Below, in pieces: positions 26,041-35,127 of a stretch of 60,706 nt of DNA (positions are counted from its first letter, which is position 1; each line of letters opens with the position of its first letter). Position numbers and translations under genes: made by a program. The notes beneath the pieces are model-generated. The model did no database searches. It was given only the letters and a program-made list of their open reading frames with translations, and had not been told where the DNA came from. Source of the stretch: Oxalobacteraceae bacterium. GTDB taxonomy: Bacteria > Pseudomonadota > Gammaproteobacteria > Burkholderiales > Burkholderiaceae_D. The stretch lies in NCBI GenBank assembly GCA_013284265.1, contig JABTBR010000045.1, forward strand, positions 1 through 60,706, written 5' to 3'.

Positions 26041-26874
26041 ATGCCAGAATTGCCAGAAGTTGAAGTGACCCGGCGCGGCGTTGCGCCCCACCTCGAAGGG
26101 CGCGCCGTGCAGGCCGTGGTGCTGCGCCGCAGCGGCCTGCGCTGGCCGTTTCCGCCCCAGTTGCCGCAATCCCTGCCTGGCCACACCATCGTCGGTACCG
26201 GGCGGCGCGGCAAGTATCTGCTGATCCACTTCGCCCACGGCAGCTTGATCGTGCATCTGGGCATGTCCGGCCATCTGCGCATCCTGCCGCCCGGCTATCC
26301 GCCGGAAAAGCACGATCACTTCGACCTGGTGGTCGACGGCCCCGACGGACGCCAGGTGCTGCGCATGAACGATCCGCGCCGCTTCGGCGCCGTGCTCTGG
26401 CATGACGCCGCCGACGGCGCGCTGGAAGACCACCTGCTGCTGCGCGGCCTGGGCGTGGAACCGCTGGAAGACGGCTTTTCCGGCCGTCTGCTGCACCAGC
26501 ACACGCGCGGGCGCAGCGCCGCCGTCAAGCAGGTGCTGCTGGCCGGCGATATCGTGGTGGGGGTGGGTAATATCTACGCCTGCGAGAGCCTGTTCCGCGC
26601 CGGCATCAATCCCAAAACGGCGGCCGGACGCATCGGCCTGGCGCGCTACGACAAGCTGGCCGAGGCCATCCGCGTGATCCTGGCCGAGGCAATTGTGCAA
26701 GGCGGCAGCACGCTGCGCGACTTTATTAGCGTCAATGGCCAGTCCGGCTATTTCCAACAGAGCTATTTCGTCTATGATCGTGCTGGCGTACCTTGCCGCG
26801 TCTGCGCCGCGCCGATACGCCAGATCAAACAGGGACAACGGTCAACTTTTTACTGCGTCAATTGTCAAAAATAA
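26041..26874 (+). CDS. mutM: Formamidopyrimidine-DNA glycosylase
   Basis: A 277-residue Fpg with the catalytic N-terminus MPELPEVE (Pro2, Glu3), HLGMSGHLRI, the R-rich FGAVLW region and VVGVGNIYACESLFRAGINP. The C-terminal zinc finger has Cys252, Cys255, Cys272 and Cys275. The enzyme removes 8-oxoguanine and other oxidised purines. With mutY two genes downstream it forms the GO repair pair; the dynamin-like GTPase gene lies between. Confidence 0.98.
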   Translation: MPELPEVEVTRRGVAPHLEGRAVQAVVLRRSGLRWPFPPQLPQSLPGHTIVGTGRRGKYLLIHFAHGSLIVHLGMSGHLRILPPGYPPEKHDHFDLVVDGPDGRQVLRMNDPRRFGAVLWHDAADGALEDHLLLRGLGVEPLEDGFSGRLLHQHTRGRSAAVKQVLLAGDIVVGVGNIYACESLFRAGINPKTAAGRIGLARYDKLAEAIRVILAEAIVQGGSTLRDFISVNGQSGYFQQSYFVYDRAGVPCRVCAAPIRQIKQGQRSTFYCVNCQK

Positions 26875-26900
26875 AACAGCCAAGGGCAAGTGGAGGCAGC

Positions 26901-28838
26901 GTGAGCATCATGGTACGGGATTTCGAGCAATACAGCGCATGGCGCCAGGGGGTGGTGAACTCCCTGAAAAACTATCAGGACTGGGTCAACGCCAATGCGC
27001 TGAGCGAGGCAGGCTCCGATCAGCAACTGGCGCGCACGCTGGGGCGCCTGGCCGACGATAAATTGTCGGTGGCCTTCGTGGCGGAATTTTCCCGCGGCAA
27101 ATCCGAGCTGATCAACGCGCTGTTCTTTGCCGGCTATGGCCAGCGCATCCTGCCCTCGGCGGCCGGCCGCACCACCATGTGCCCGACCGAGCTGATGTAC
27201 GACGCCGCCTTCCCGCCCTCGATCCGCCTGCTGCCGATCGAAACCCGGGCCGAGAACCTGTCGACCAGCGATTACCGCGAACAACCGGCCGCCTGGACCG
27301 TGCTGCCGCTGAACCTGGACGCGGGCGCCGATATGCATGAGGTGTTCAAGCAGGTCTGCCAGACCCGCCATGTCACGGTGGACGAGGCGCGCAGCTATGG
27401 CCTGTACGACGACAACGATCCGGACATGCAGTCCACGCTGGATGATCAGGGCCAGGTGGAAATTTCCATGTGGCGCCATGCGATCATCAACTTCCCCCAT
27501 CCGCTGCTCAAGCAAGGCCTGGTGATCCTCGACACCCCTGGCCTGAACGCCATCGGCACCGAGCCGGAACTGACGCTGAACCTGATTCCGAACGCACACG
27601 CGGTGCTGTTCATCCTGGCCGCCGACACCGGCGTGACCAAGAGCGATATCGAAGTCTGGCGCAACCACATCGGCGCCGGCGCCGGCCGCCTGGTGGTGCT
27701 CAACAAGATCGACAGCATGTGGGACGAGCTGCGCAGCGATGCCGAGGTCGGCGAAGAAATCGAACGCCAGCAAGCCAGCGTGGCGCATATGCTGGCGCTC
27801 GACGCGCGCCAGGTATTCCCCGTGTCGGCGCAAAAAGCGCTGGTGGGCAAGATCAATGGCGACGACGCCCTGTTCGAGCGCAGCCGCCTGGGCGCGCTCG
27901 AAGACGCGCTGTTCAACGAACTGATCCCGGCCAAGAAAGACATCATCCGCAAGCAGCTGGGCCACGAACTGGGCACCTTGAGCACGGCCCAGCAGTCCAT
28001 GATCGCGGCGCGCATGCGCGGCATCGTCGAGCAGCTGCACGAGCTCAAAGGCCTGCGCGGCAAGAACCAGAGCGTGATCTCGCATATGGTGCGGCGCATC
28101 GATGTGGAGAAGAAGGAATTCGACGCCAGCCTGTTCAAACTGCAGGCCACCCGCTCGGTGTTCACCCGCCTGTCTACCGAGCTGTACACCAGCCTGGGCA
28201 TGGACATCGTGCGCGACGACATCGACCAGGTGCGCGAAGAAATGCAGCGCGGCCGCTTCTTTACCGGCGTGCGCGAAGCGGTGCGCCAGTTCTTCGAACG
28301 GATACGCGCCAATCTGCAGGCGTCCGACGACAAGACGGTGGAGATCACCGAGATGATGGCGGTGATGTACCGCCGCTTCTCCAGCGAGCACGGCCTGGCG
28401 ATGGGCGTGCCGATGCCGTTTACGCTGCAGCGCTACCACGAGGAAATCGCCAGCATCGAAACCGTGTACTACCGCCAGTTCGGCACCGCCACCTTGCTGA
28501 CCACCAGCCGCGTGGTGCTGATGGAGAAATTCTTCGACTCGATCGCCTCGCGCGTGCGCGGCTGCTTCAAGGCCGCCAACGACGACGTGGATGCCTGGCT
28601 GAAGGTCATCATGGCGCCGCTGGAAGCGCAGATCCGCCAGCACAAGGACCAGTTAAAACACCGGCTCGCATCGGTCCAGCGCATCCACGACGCCACCGAC
28701 AGCCTGGAACAGAAAATCGAAGCCTTCGAAGAAAGCCAGCGGGAGCTGGAGCAGCAGCGCGCGCGCCTGACCGAACTGGCGGGCAATATCAGCATCGCCA
28801 TCAAGGCCGAATACGTCGCGCTCGACGTGGCGGCCTAG
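26901..28838 (+). CDS. Dynamin-like GTPase
   Basis: About 645 residues. A GTG at 26901 (GGAGG four bases upstream) or an ATG at 26910 is the start; the ribosome site favours the first slightly. The GTPase domain has the P-loop EFSRGKSELINALF (about residues 62-75), the switch II motif ILDTPGLNAIG and the base motif VLNKIDSMWD. The following 300 residues are helical with long coiled-coil stretches (DATDSLEQKIEAFEESQREL at the end) as in bacterial dynamin-like proteins, which shape or bridge membranes. No membrane helix is evident. It lies between mutM and mutY, 26 bases after mutM. Confidence 0.88.
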   Translation: MSIMVRDFEQYSAWRQGVVNSLKNYQDWVNANALSEAGSDQQLARTLGRLADDKLSVAFVAEFSRGKSELINALFFAGYGQRILPSAAGRTTMCPTELMYDAAFPPSIRLLPIETRAENLSTSDYREQPAAWTVLPLNLDAGADMHEVFKQVCQTRHVTVDEARSYGLYDDNDPDMQSTLDDQGQVEISMWRHAIINFPHPLLKQGLVILDTPGLNAIGTEPELTLNLIPNAHAVLFILAADTGVTKSDIEVWRNHIGAGAGRLVVLNKIDSMWDELRSDAEVGEEIERQQASVAHMLALDARQVFPVSAQKALVGKINGDDALFERSRLGALEDALFNELIPAKKDIIRKQLGHELGTLSTAQQSMIAARMRGIVEQLHELKGLRGKNQSVISHMVRRIDVEKKEFDASLFKLQATRSVFTRLSTELYTSLGMDIVRDDIDQVREEMQRGRFFTGVREAVRQFFERIRANLQASDDKTVEITEMMAVMYRRFSSEHGLAMGVPMPFTLQRYHEEIASIETVYYRQFGTATLLTTSRVVLMEKFFDSIASRVRGCFKAANDDVDAWLKVIMAPLEAQIRQHKDQLKHRLASVQRIHDATDSLEQKIEAFEESQRELEQQRARLTELAGNISIAIKAEYVALDVAA

Positions 28839-28879
28839 TGACGACAGCGGCAATATAGAACTAGCAGAACAGGCAGAAC

Positions 28880-30043
28880 ATGACACGCAAGGCAGGACAG
28901 CCAGCGCCCGCAACAGGCGCGGCCACGTTGGACGAGTATGAAGACCCGAGCTTTTCCAGCGCCATCATCGGCTGGCAAAAACAGCATGGCCGCCATGTGC
29001 TGCCTTGGCAAAACACTCGCGACGCCTATCTGATCTGGCTGTCCGAAATCATGCTGCAGCAGACCCAGGTCGCTGCCGTGCTGGGTTATTACGCGCGCTT
29101 CCTGGAACGCTTCCCCACGCTGCGCGAGTTGGCCTGCGCACCGGTGGACGACGTGATGGCGCAATGGAGCGGCCTGGGCTATTACACCCGCGCCCGCAAC
29201 CTGCACAAATGCGCGCAGCGCGTGGTGGCCGAATACGACGGCGTCTTCCCTTCCGATCCGCTGCTGCTGGCCGAACTGCCCGGCATAGGCCGCTCGACGG
29301 CGGCGGCGATCTCGGCCTTTTCCAGCGGCACCCGCGCCGCCATCATGGACGGCAACGTCAAGCGCGTGTTCGCGCGCGCCTTCGGCGTCGATGCCTATCC
29401 GGGCGAGAAGAAGACCGAGGAAATGATGTGGCGGCGCGCCGAAGCGCTGCTGCCGGAACAGGGCATCGAAGCTTATACCCAGGGCCTGATGGACATGGGC
29501 GCCACGCTGTGCACGCGCAGCAAGCCGTCCTGCGAGCGCTGCCCCCTGCAGGCGCGCTGCGTGGCCTATGCGACAAACCGCACCGCCGAACTGCCGGTGC
29601 GCAAGCCGAAGAAAACCAGTCCGGAAAAGCACGCGACCATGCTGGTGATCGCCGACCGTGGCCAGGTGCTGCTGGAGCAGCGTCCGGACAGCGGCATCTG
29701 GGGCGGCCTGCTGTCGCTGCCGGAACTCGATGGCCATGTGCTGGCAGGGGATGATCGGGTGGCGCCTGCCGCCGATACGGCGCTGATGCTGGCGGCGGGG
29801 AAATTTGGCGAGATGGAATCGCATGAGCGGCTCTCGACCATCACCCATGTGTTCACGCACTACAAGCTGCACATCGCGCCCTACCGCGTCACGCTGGCGC
29901 GCCGGCTCGATATCGCGGCGCAAGGCAATCATGTGTGGTACGACGGCAGCCGCATCGCCGAGGCGCCCTTGCCGGCGCCGATCAAGAAGCTGCTGCTGGA
30001 ATTGCTGGGAGATGGCAAGGCTGCGCAGGCGCGGATGTTTTAA
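28880..30043 (+). CDS. mutY: A/G-specific adenine glycosylase
   Basis: A 387-residue MutY with LPWQNTRDAYLIWLSEIMLQ and the following QTQV (catalytic Glu56), the helix-hairpin-helix LPGIGRSTAAAI, catalytic Asp157 in MDGNVKRV, and the iron-sulfur cluster ligands Cys211, 218, 221 and 227 (C-x6-C-x2-C-x5-C). The C-terminal NUDIX-like domain (about 250-380) recognises 8-oxoguanine. The enzyme removes adenine mispaired with 8-oxoguanine. It follows the dynamin-like gene by 41 bases and converges on dgt with eight bases between them. Confidence 0.98.
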   Translation: MTRKAGQPAPATGAATLDEYEDPSFSSAIIGWQKQHGRHVLPWQNTRDAYLIWLSEIMLQQTQVAAVLGYYARFLERFPTLRELACAPVDDVMAQWSGLGYYTRARNLHKCAQRVVAEYDGVFPSDPLLLAELPGIGRSTAAAISAFSSGTRAAIMDGNVKRVFARAFGVDAYPGEKKTEEMMWRRAEALLPEQGIEAYTQGLMDMGATLCTRSKPSCERCPLQARCVAYATNRTAELPVRKPKKTSPEKHATMLVIADRGQVLLEQRPDSGIWGGLLSLPELDGHVLAGDDRVAPAADTALMLAAGKFGEMESHERLSTITHVFTHYKLHIAPYRVTLARRLDIAAQGNHVWYDGSRIAEAPLPAPIKKLLLELLGDGKAAQARMF

Positions 30044-30051
30044 AGCCGTTG

Positions 30052-31182
30052 TTACAGCTCGTCGAGAGAGAATAGCCGGCGGTGCTCGCGGATGGCATAG
30101 CGGTCGGTCATGCCGGCGATATAGTCGGCGATCTTGCGCGCCTGTTTGTGGATATCGCCGGATGGTTCCAGATAATCCGGCGGCAGCAGCACCGGCTCGG
30201 CCATGAAGGAGTCGTACAGTTCGCGCACCACGCGGCTGGCCTTCACGCGCATGCGGTTGACCTGGTAGTGCTGGTACAGATTGGCGCGCAAAAACCGCTT
30301 CAGCTCGGTCGCATCCTTGCGCATGCCATCGGAAAAACGGATCAGCGGAAGACCGGCGCGCACCGCGTCGATGTCGGCCGGCGCGGCCGCGCGCAGCAGT
30401 TCGGTCGAGGTCGTGATCAGGTCGTCGGCCAGCGCCGTGATCAGGCGGCGCAGCGTTTCGTAAATCGCGCGGCGGCCCGACAGGCCAGGATAGCTGCGCT
30501 GCACGTCGTGCCATAAGCGCGCGAAAAACTCCACCTGTTCAAGCTGGGCGATCGTGATCAGGCCCGAACGCAGGCCATCATCGATATCGTGGCTGTTGTA
30601 GGCGATCTCGTCAGCCAGATTGGTCAGCTGGGCTTCCAGCGAGGGCTGGGTTCGGTCGATGAAGCGCTGCCCCAGCTCGCCCAGCTGTTTGGCATTGTTC
30701 AGCGAGCAGTGCTTGAGGATGCCCTCGCGCGTCTCGAACATCAGGTTCAGGCCGTCGAAAGCGCCGTAGTGCTGTTCCAGCTCGTCGACCACGCGCAGGC
30801 TTTGCAGATTGTGTTCGAAGCCGCCGTAGTCGCGCATGCACTCGTTGAGCACGTCCTGGCCCACATGGCCAAACGGTGTGTGGCCCAGGTCGTGGGCCAG
30901 CGAAATGGCTTCCACCAGATCCTCGTTCAGGCCCAGGTTGCGCGCCATCGAGCGGCCCACCTGGGCCACTTCCAGACTGTGGGTCAGGCGGGTGCGGAAC
31001 AGGTCGCCCTCATGATTGAGGAAGACCTGGGTTTTATATTCGAGCCGGCGGAAGGCCGAGGAATGGATGATGCGGTCGCGGTCGCGCTGGAACTGGCTGC
31101 GCGAAGCGTGCGCCGCTTCCGGATAACGGCGGCCGCGCCCCGTGGCCGAATGGGCCGCATACGGGGCGAGCCGCTCGTCCAT
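30052..31182 (-). CDS. dgt: Deoxyguanosinetriphosphate triphosphohydrolase-like protein
   Basis: A 376-residue HD-domain protein. The metal site is formed by RLTHSLEVAQVGR and AISLAHDLGHTPFGH, and the family signature SQFQRDRDRIIHSSAFRRLE with YKTQVF is near the N-terminus. Proteins of this short dGTPase type hydrolyse dNTPs to nucleosides and triphosphate. It starts one base after the stop of aroKB, so it is translationally linked to the shikimate genes, as in other betaproteobacteria. Confidence 0.94.
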   Translation of the reverse strand: MDERLAPYAAHSATGRGRRYPEAAHASRSQFQRDRDRIIHSSAFRRLEYKTQVFLNHEGDLFRTRLTHSLEVAQVGRSMARNLGLNEDLVEAISLAHDLGHTPFGHVGQDVLNECMRDYGGFEHNLQSLRVVDELEQHYGAFDGLNLMFETREGILKHCSLNNAKQLGELGQRFIDRTQPSLEAQLTNLADEIAYNSHDIDDGLRSGLITIAQLEQVEFFARLWHDVQRSYPGLSGRRAIYETLRRLITALADDLITTSTELLRAAAPADIDAVRAGLPLIRFSDGMRKDATELKRFLRANLYQHYQVNRMRVKASRVVRELYDSFMAEPVLLPPDYLEPSGDIHKQARKIADYIAGMTDRYAIREHRRLFSLDEL

Positions 31183-31183
31183 C

Positions 31184-32830
31184 TTACTGGACGGCCGCGG
31201 CCAGGGTGGCCAGCAGCATGTCCTGGGGCGCGTGCGTGATGCTCGGGCTGCCCAGCGGCTTGAGCAGGATGAACTTGATCGCCCCGCCCTCGTTCTTCTT
31301 GTCCACTTCCATCAGCTCCAGCCAGCGGGCCAGGCCCAGGTCCGGCGCTTTGACCGGCAGGCCGGCCGCCAGCACCAGCGCGCGCACGCGCGCCACGGTG
31401 GCGCTGTCGATCAGGCCCATGCGCTGGGACAGGTCGGCCGCCATTACCATGCCGCAGCCGACGGCTTCGCCGTGCAGCCAGGCGCCATAGCCCATGCCCG
31501 CTTCGATCGCGTGGCCGAAGGTGTGGCCGAAATTGAGGATGGCGCGCAGGCCGCCTTCACGCTCGTCCTGGCGCACCACGTCGGATTTGATTTCGCAGGA
31601 ACGCGCGATCGCATACGCCAGCGCGCCCTTGTCGCGCGCCATCAGGCGCCCGATATTGGCTTCGATCCAGTCGAAGAATTCAGCATCGATGATGGCGCCA
31701 TGCTTGATCACCTCGGCCAGGCCGGCCGACAGCTCGCGCGCCGGCAGGGTGTCCAGCGTGCCGGTATCGGCGATCACGGCGCGCGGCTGGTAGAAGGCGC
31801 CGATCATGTTCTTGCCCAGCGGATGGTTGATGCCGGTCTTGCCGCCCACCGAGGAATCGACCTGGGACAGCAAGGTGGTCGGCACCTGGATGAAGTCGAT
31901 GCCACGCATATAGCTGGCCGCGGCATAGCCGGTCAGGTCGCCGATCACGCCGCCGCCCAGGGCCACCAGGGTGGTCTTGCGGTCGGCCTTGCTTGCGAGC
32001 AAGGCATCGAAGATCTGCATCAGGCTGGACCAGTTCTTGAATTCCTCGCCGTCGGGCAGCACGATGGACTGGACGTCCTTGCCGGCCGCGCGCAGGCTGG
32101 CTTCGATGCGCGCCAGGTACAGCGGGGCAACCGTGGTATTGGTGACGATGGCGACCTTGGGGCCATTGATATGGCGCGCCAGCAAGTTGCCGTCCGTCAG
32201 CAGGTTGGGACCGATCGAAATGGGGTAGCTACGCTCGCCCAGGTCGACGTTTAAGAGGATAGTGGATTGTTCAGTCATCGAAGGTTCGGCTTGGGTGACA
32301 CAGTGCGGCGCGGCCTGGCAAGCCAGGGTGTCGAGCTGGGTCAGTATGGTTTGAACCATCGATTGTACGTTAGGTCGGCCGGTATCGATGACGACGTCGG
32401 CAATTTCGAGGTAGAGCGGCTCGCGCTGGGCCATCAACTCCTCGAGCTTGCGGCGCGGATCGGCCGTCTGCAGCAGGGGCCGGCTCTTGTCGTGGGCGGT
32501 GCGGGCCAGGATGCTGGCCACGCTGGTGCGCAGGTAGATCACCATGCCGCGCTCGGACAGATAGGCGCGGCTGGCCGGGTCGAGGATGGCGCCGCCGCCG
32601 GTGGCGAGCACCACGCCCTGCTGGGCGGTGAGCTCGCGGATCACCTCGGCTTCGCGGCGGCGAAAGCTTTGCTCCCCCTCGATTTCGAAGATCCATGGGA
32701 TAGACGCGCCCGTGCGGGCCTCGATCTCATGGTCTGAATCGATAAAACGTTTGCCCAGTTTGCGGGCGAGGATACGGCCTATGGTCGTTTTCCCCGCCCC
32801 CATCAAGCCGACTAAATACACATTTTGCAT
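31184..32830 (-). CDS. aroKB: In-frame fusion of shikimate kinase and 3-dehydroquinate synthase
   Basis: One open frame of 548 residues. Residues 1-175 are shikimate kinase (P-loop GLMGAGKTT at 8-16, LATGGGAIL, SRPLLQT). Residues about 185-548 are 3-dehydroquinate synthase (GGGVIGDLTGYAAASYMRG, DFIQVPTTLLSQVDSSVGGK, the metal-site region HGAIID and LNFGHTFGHAIEAG). The two are usually separate adjacent genes; here a linker of about 20 residues (CQAAPHCVTQAEPS) joins them without a stop. An internal ATG at 32278 (MTEQSTILLNV) could still start AroB alone but has no strong ribosome site. Both domains look intact. AroB and AroK act at steps 2 and 5 of aromatic amino acid synthesis. Confidence 0.92.
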   Translation of the reverse strand: MQNVYLVGLMGAGKTTIGRILARKLGKRFIDSDHEIEARTGASIPWIFEIEGEQSFRRREAEVIRELTAQQGVVLATGGGAILDPASRAYLSERGMVIYLRTSVASILARTAHDKSRPLLQTADPRRKLEELMAQREPLYLEIADVVIDTGRPNVQSMVQTILTQLDTLACQAAPHCVTQAEPSMTEQSTILLNVDLGERSYPISIGPNLLTDGNLLARHINGPKVAIVTNTTVAPLYLARIEASLRAAGKDVQSIVLPDGEEFKNWSSLMQIFDALLASKADRKTTLVALGGGVIGDLTGYAAASYMRGIDFIQVPTTLLSQVDSSVGGKTGINHPLGKNMIGAFYQPRAVIADTGTLDTLPARELSAGLAEVIKHGAIIDAEFFDWIEANIGRLMARDKGALAYAIARSCEIKSDVVRQDEREGGLRAILNFGHTFGHAIEAGMGYGAWLHGEAVGCGMVMAADLSQRMGLIDSATVARVRALVLAAGLPVKAPDLGLARWLELMEVDKKNEGGAIKFILLKPLGSPSITHAPQDMLLATLAAAVQ

Positions 32831-32842
32831 TGACTTCCGAAC

Positions 32843-35065
32843 TTAATTTTGATCTTTACATAGCGTGGCCGTACCGTAAGGACTGATGACGCCGGGCGGC
32901 GAGACGTTCTCGTCGCCATAGTCCTTCGCCAGGCCATTCAGGTGGATAAAGGCGATATAGCGCGCCTCGCTGCCCGATACCTGGGCGCGGATGGTCAGAT
33001 CGACATCCACCCAGAACGCCCGGTCGCGCGCATAGACCAGCGACACCGTGGCCCGGCCATTGGCATCGGTGATCGTGGACGGCGTCACCGTGACCGGGAT
33101 GCCCGGATCGAGGCGGCCATTGGTATTGAAATCCTTGGCGATCGAGTACAGGCCACTGCCGTCGGTATCCTCATTATCGCATCGCACCGGATTCACCGGC
33201 ACCCAAGGGCCGGTATCGGTCAGGTAAGCCATGCGGCCTTTGTAATAATACCTTGGCCGCACCGATCCCGTCACTTTTACGCCCGGACGGGCGTTACCGG
33301 CCGCGTCGGTGACGATCACCGCATAGTCGACCTGGTAGGTCGTCGAGCTGGGCAGTTCGATCGTATTGCCTGTACCGGCCGAGATAAACAGCGACTTCTG
33401 GGCCACCGTCAGGCGGACCACGGCCGCGTTGGTGGACTCGCCCGACAGGCTGGCCTGGATCACGACGCCATCGATGGCGGTGGCGGTGGAACCGGCGATA
33501 TAGCTGACCGACGCGACGCCATCGCTGCCGGTAAACACTTCCGACGGCTGGGTCAGCGTGCCGCCGCTGGCGTCGGACTGGATCGAGAAGGTCACGCGAG
33601 CGTTCTTGACGGGGTTGTTCAGCGCCGTGCCGTCGAGCACGATGGCGCGCAGCGTGGTCTGGTTCGCGGTGCTGCCTGCAGCGTTGGCACCCAGCACGGC
33701 AGGATCGGCCTGCACAATGATGGTGGACGTTGGCAACAGCGGAGCGACGAACTCCAGGATGCCCTGGGCGGACGCGCCGTTTTTATTGGTCGTCGCGCCC
33801 AGCGTGGCAATGCCAGGGCCGGTCGCCATGACGTAGGCGGTCGCGTTGCCGCCGCTCAGCGTGAACGGGCCATTCTGCAGCGCGGTGCACTTGTCGTCGC
33901 TATAGATATTGCCGCGCGAGGTGCTGATCGATACCGTGCCGGTTTGCGCATCGCCATTGGTATCCGAGTGCATGCTCACCGCATGGCATACGCGGACATC
34001 GCCGGTGGTCTTCAGCGAGCCATCGCCATTGACCGCCTTGATGTAGAAGTTCGCGCTATTGACGTTGATCGCCGTGGTGGTGGTCTCGCCCAGCGCCTTG
34101 ACGGTGATGGTATCGGCGCCGCCGACGACACCGGTAAAGCTCAGGATCACCTGGCCGGCCGCGTTGGTCACGGCGCTGGTGCCGCCATCCTTGACGGTGA
34201 GCCGGTTGTTCGGACCGGTACTGAAGCTCACGGGCTGGCCATTCAAGGCATTGCCGGACGAGTCGACCAGTTTCACGGTGACATCGCTGCTGGCGCCGAC
34301 GTTGACGGTGCTGCTGGCGTTGAGGGTCAGGCGGGTACCCGACACGGTCACCACGGTGGTGTTGCTGATGTTCGGGAAGGCTTCCACCTTGGCCGTGACG
34401 GTGATCCGGCGCGAGGTCGGATTGTTACCGGTGCTCAGTTTTTCGGTCACGACTCCCTTGCTGTCGGTGATGCGGTTGGTCAGCGACAGGGCGCCCGAAT
34501 CGGCGCTCAGCGTCACCTTGGTGTTCGGCACCACGGTATTGTTGCTGTCTTTGACCAGCACCGTCAGCGTCACTTCCGAGCCGGCCACGCCGGACGAGGA
34601 CAGTGTGCCCGAGTCGGCTGTCAGCGTCAGCGTCGGCACCGCCGCCACCACGCTGACCTTGACCTGGTTCGACGTCACCGTGGCCGTGTTGGCGGTGATC
34701 GTGATGTCACGGATCTTGTCGCTGTCCTTGACGTTGAGCTTTTCCACCACCGCGCCATCGCTGTTGGTGATGCGGTTGGTGCTGGAAATATTGCCGGAAC
34801 TGGCCTTGAAGTCGACTTTCTCGTCCTTCAGCACATTGTTATTGCCGTCACGCACGATCGCCGTCAGGGTCACTTCTTCATTGCCGCCAATGGTATTGGC
34901 GCTGGCGATCAGCACAATGCTGGCGGCCTTCGATGGCGCCACGCCGGCGCTGTTGGTGCCGGGCGAGCCGCCCCCGCCGCCGCAGGCGGCCAGCAGCGTG
35001 GCGCAGGCCAGCGGTGCCAGCCAGCGGCGCAAGGTGGAGGTCAAATTGGATTTACTCGTTATCAT
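32843..35065 (-). CDS. Large lipoprotein with repeated bacterial Ig-like (Big_1) domains
   Basis: A 740-residue protein with a lipoprotein signal (LACATLLAAC, cysteine near residue 28) followed by a glycine-rich stretch. About five or six immunoglobulin-like domains of the Big_1/invasin type follow, with repeating patterns such as NEEVTLTAIVRDGNNNVLKD, EVTLTVLVKDSNNTVVPNTK, and GVVTEKLS. Such domains occur in intimin/invasin-like adhesins, where they extend a binding tip from the surface. The last 200 residues diverge. It lies directly between pilQ and aroK in the same direction, 62 bases after pilQ, breaking a usually tight order. Surface location is inferred. Confidence 0.88.
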   Translation of the reverse strand: MITSKSNLTSTLRRWLAPLACATLLAACGGGGGSPGTNSAGVAPSKAASIVLIASANTIGGNEEVTLTAIVRDGNNNVLKDEKVDFKASSGNISSTNRITNSDGAVVEKLNVKDSDKIRDITITANTATVTSNQVKVSVVAAVPTLTLTADSGTLSSSGVAGSEVTLTVLVKDSNNTVVPNTKVTLSADSGALSLTNRITDSKGVVTEKLSTGNNPTSRRITVTAKVEAFPNISNTTVVTVSGTRLTLNASSTVNVGASSDVTVKLVDSSGNALNGQPVSFSTGPNNRLTVKDGGTSAVTNAAGQVILSFTGVVGGADTITVKALGETTTTAINVNSANFYIKAVNGDGSLKTTGDVRVCHAVSMHSDTNGDAQTGTVSISTSRGNIYSDDKCTALQNGPFTLSGGNATAYVMATGPGIATLGATTNKNGASAQGILEFVAPLLPTSTIIVQADPAVLGANAAGSTANQTTLRAIVLDGTALNNPVKNARVTFSIQSDASGGTLTQPSEVFTGSDGVASVSYIAGSTATAIDGVVIQASLSGESTNAAVVRLTVAQKSLFISAGTGNTIELPSSTTYQVDYAVIVTDAAGNARPGVKVTGSVRPRYYYKGRMAYLTDTGPWVPVNPVRCDNEDTDGSGLYSIAKDFNTNGRLDPGIPVTVTPSTITDANGRATVSLVYARDRAFWVDVDLTIRAQVSGSEARYIAFIHLNGLAKDYGDENVSPPGVISPYGTATLCKDQN

Positions 35066-35127
35066 GGATAGGCCTTTTGATTCTAAAACTTAAACTGTTT
35101 GCGAAATACCGCCGGGGACGCAGCCGC

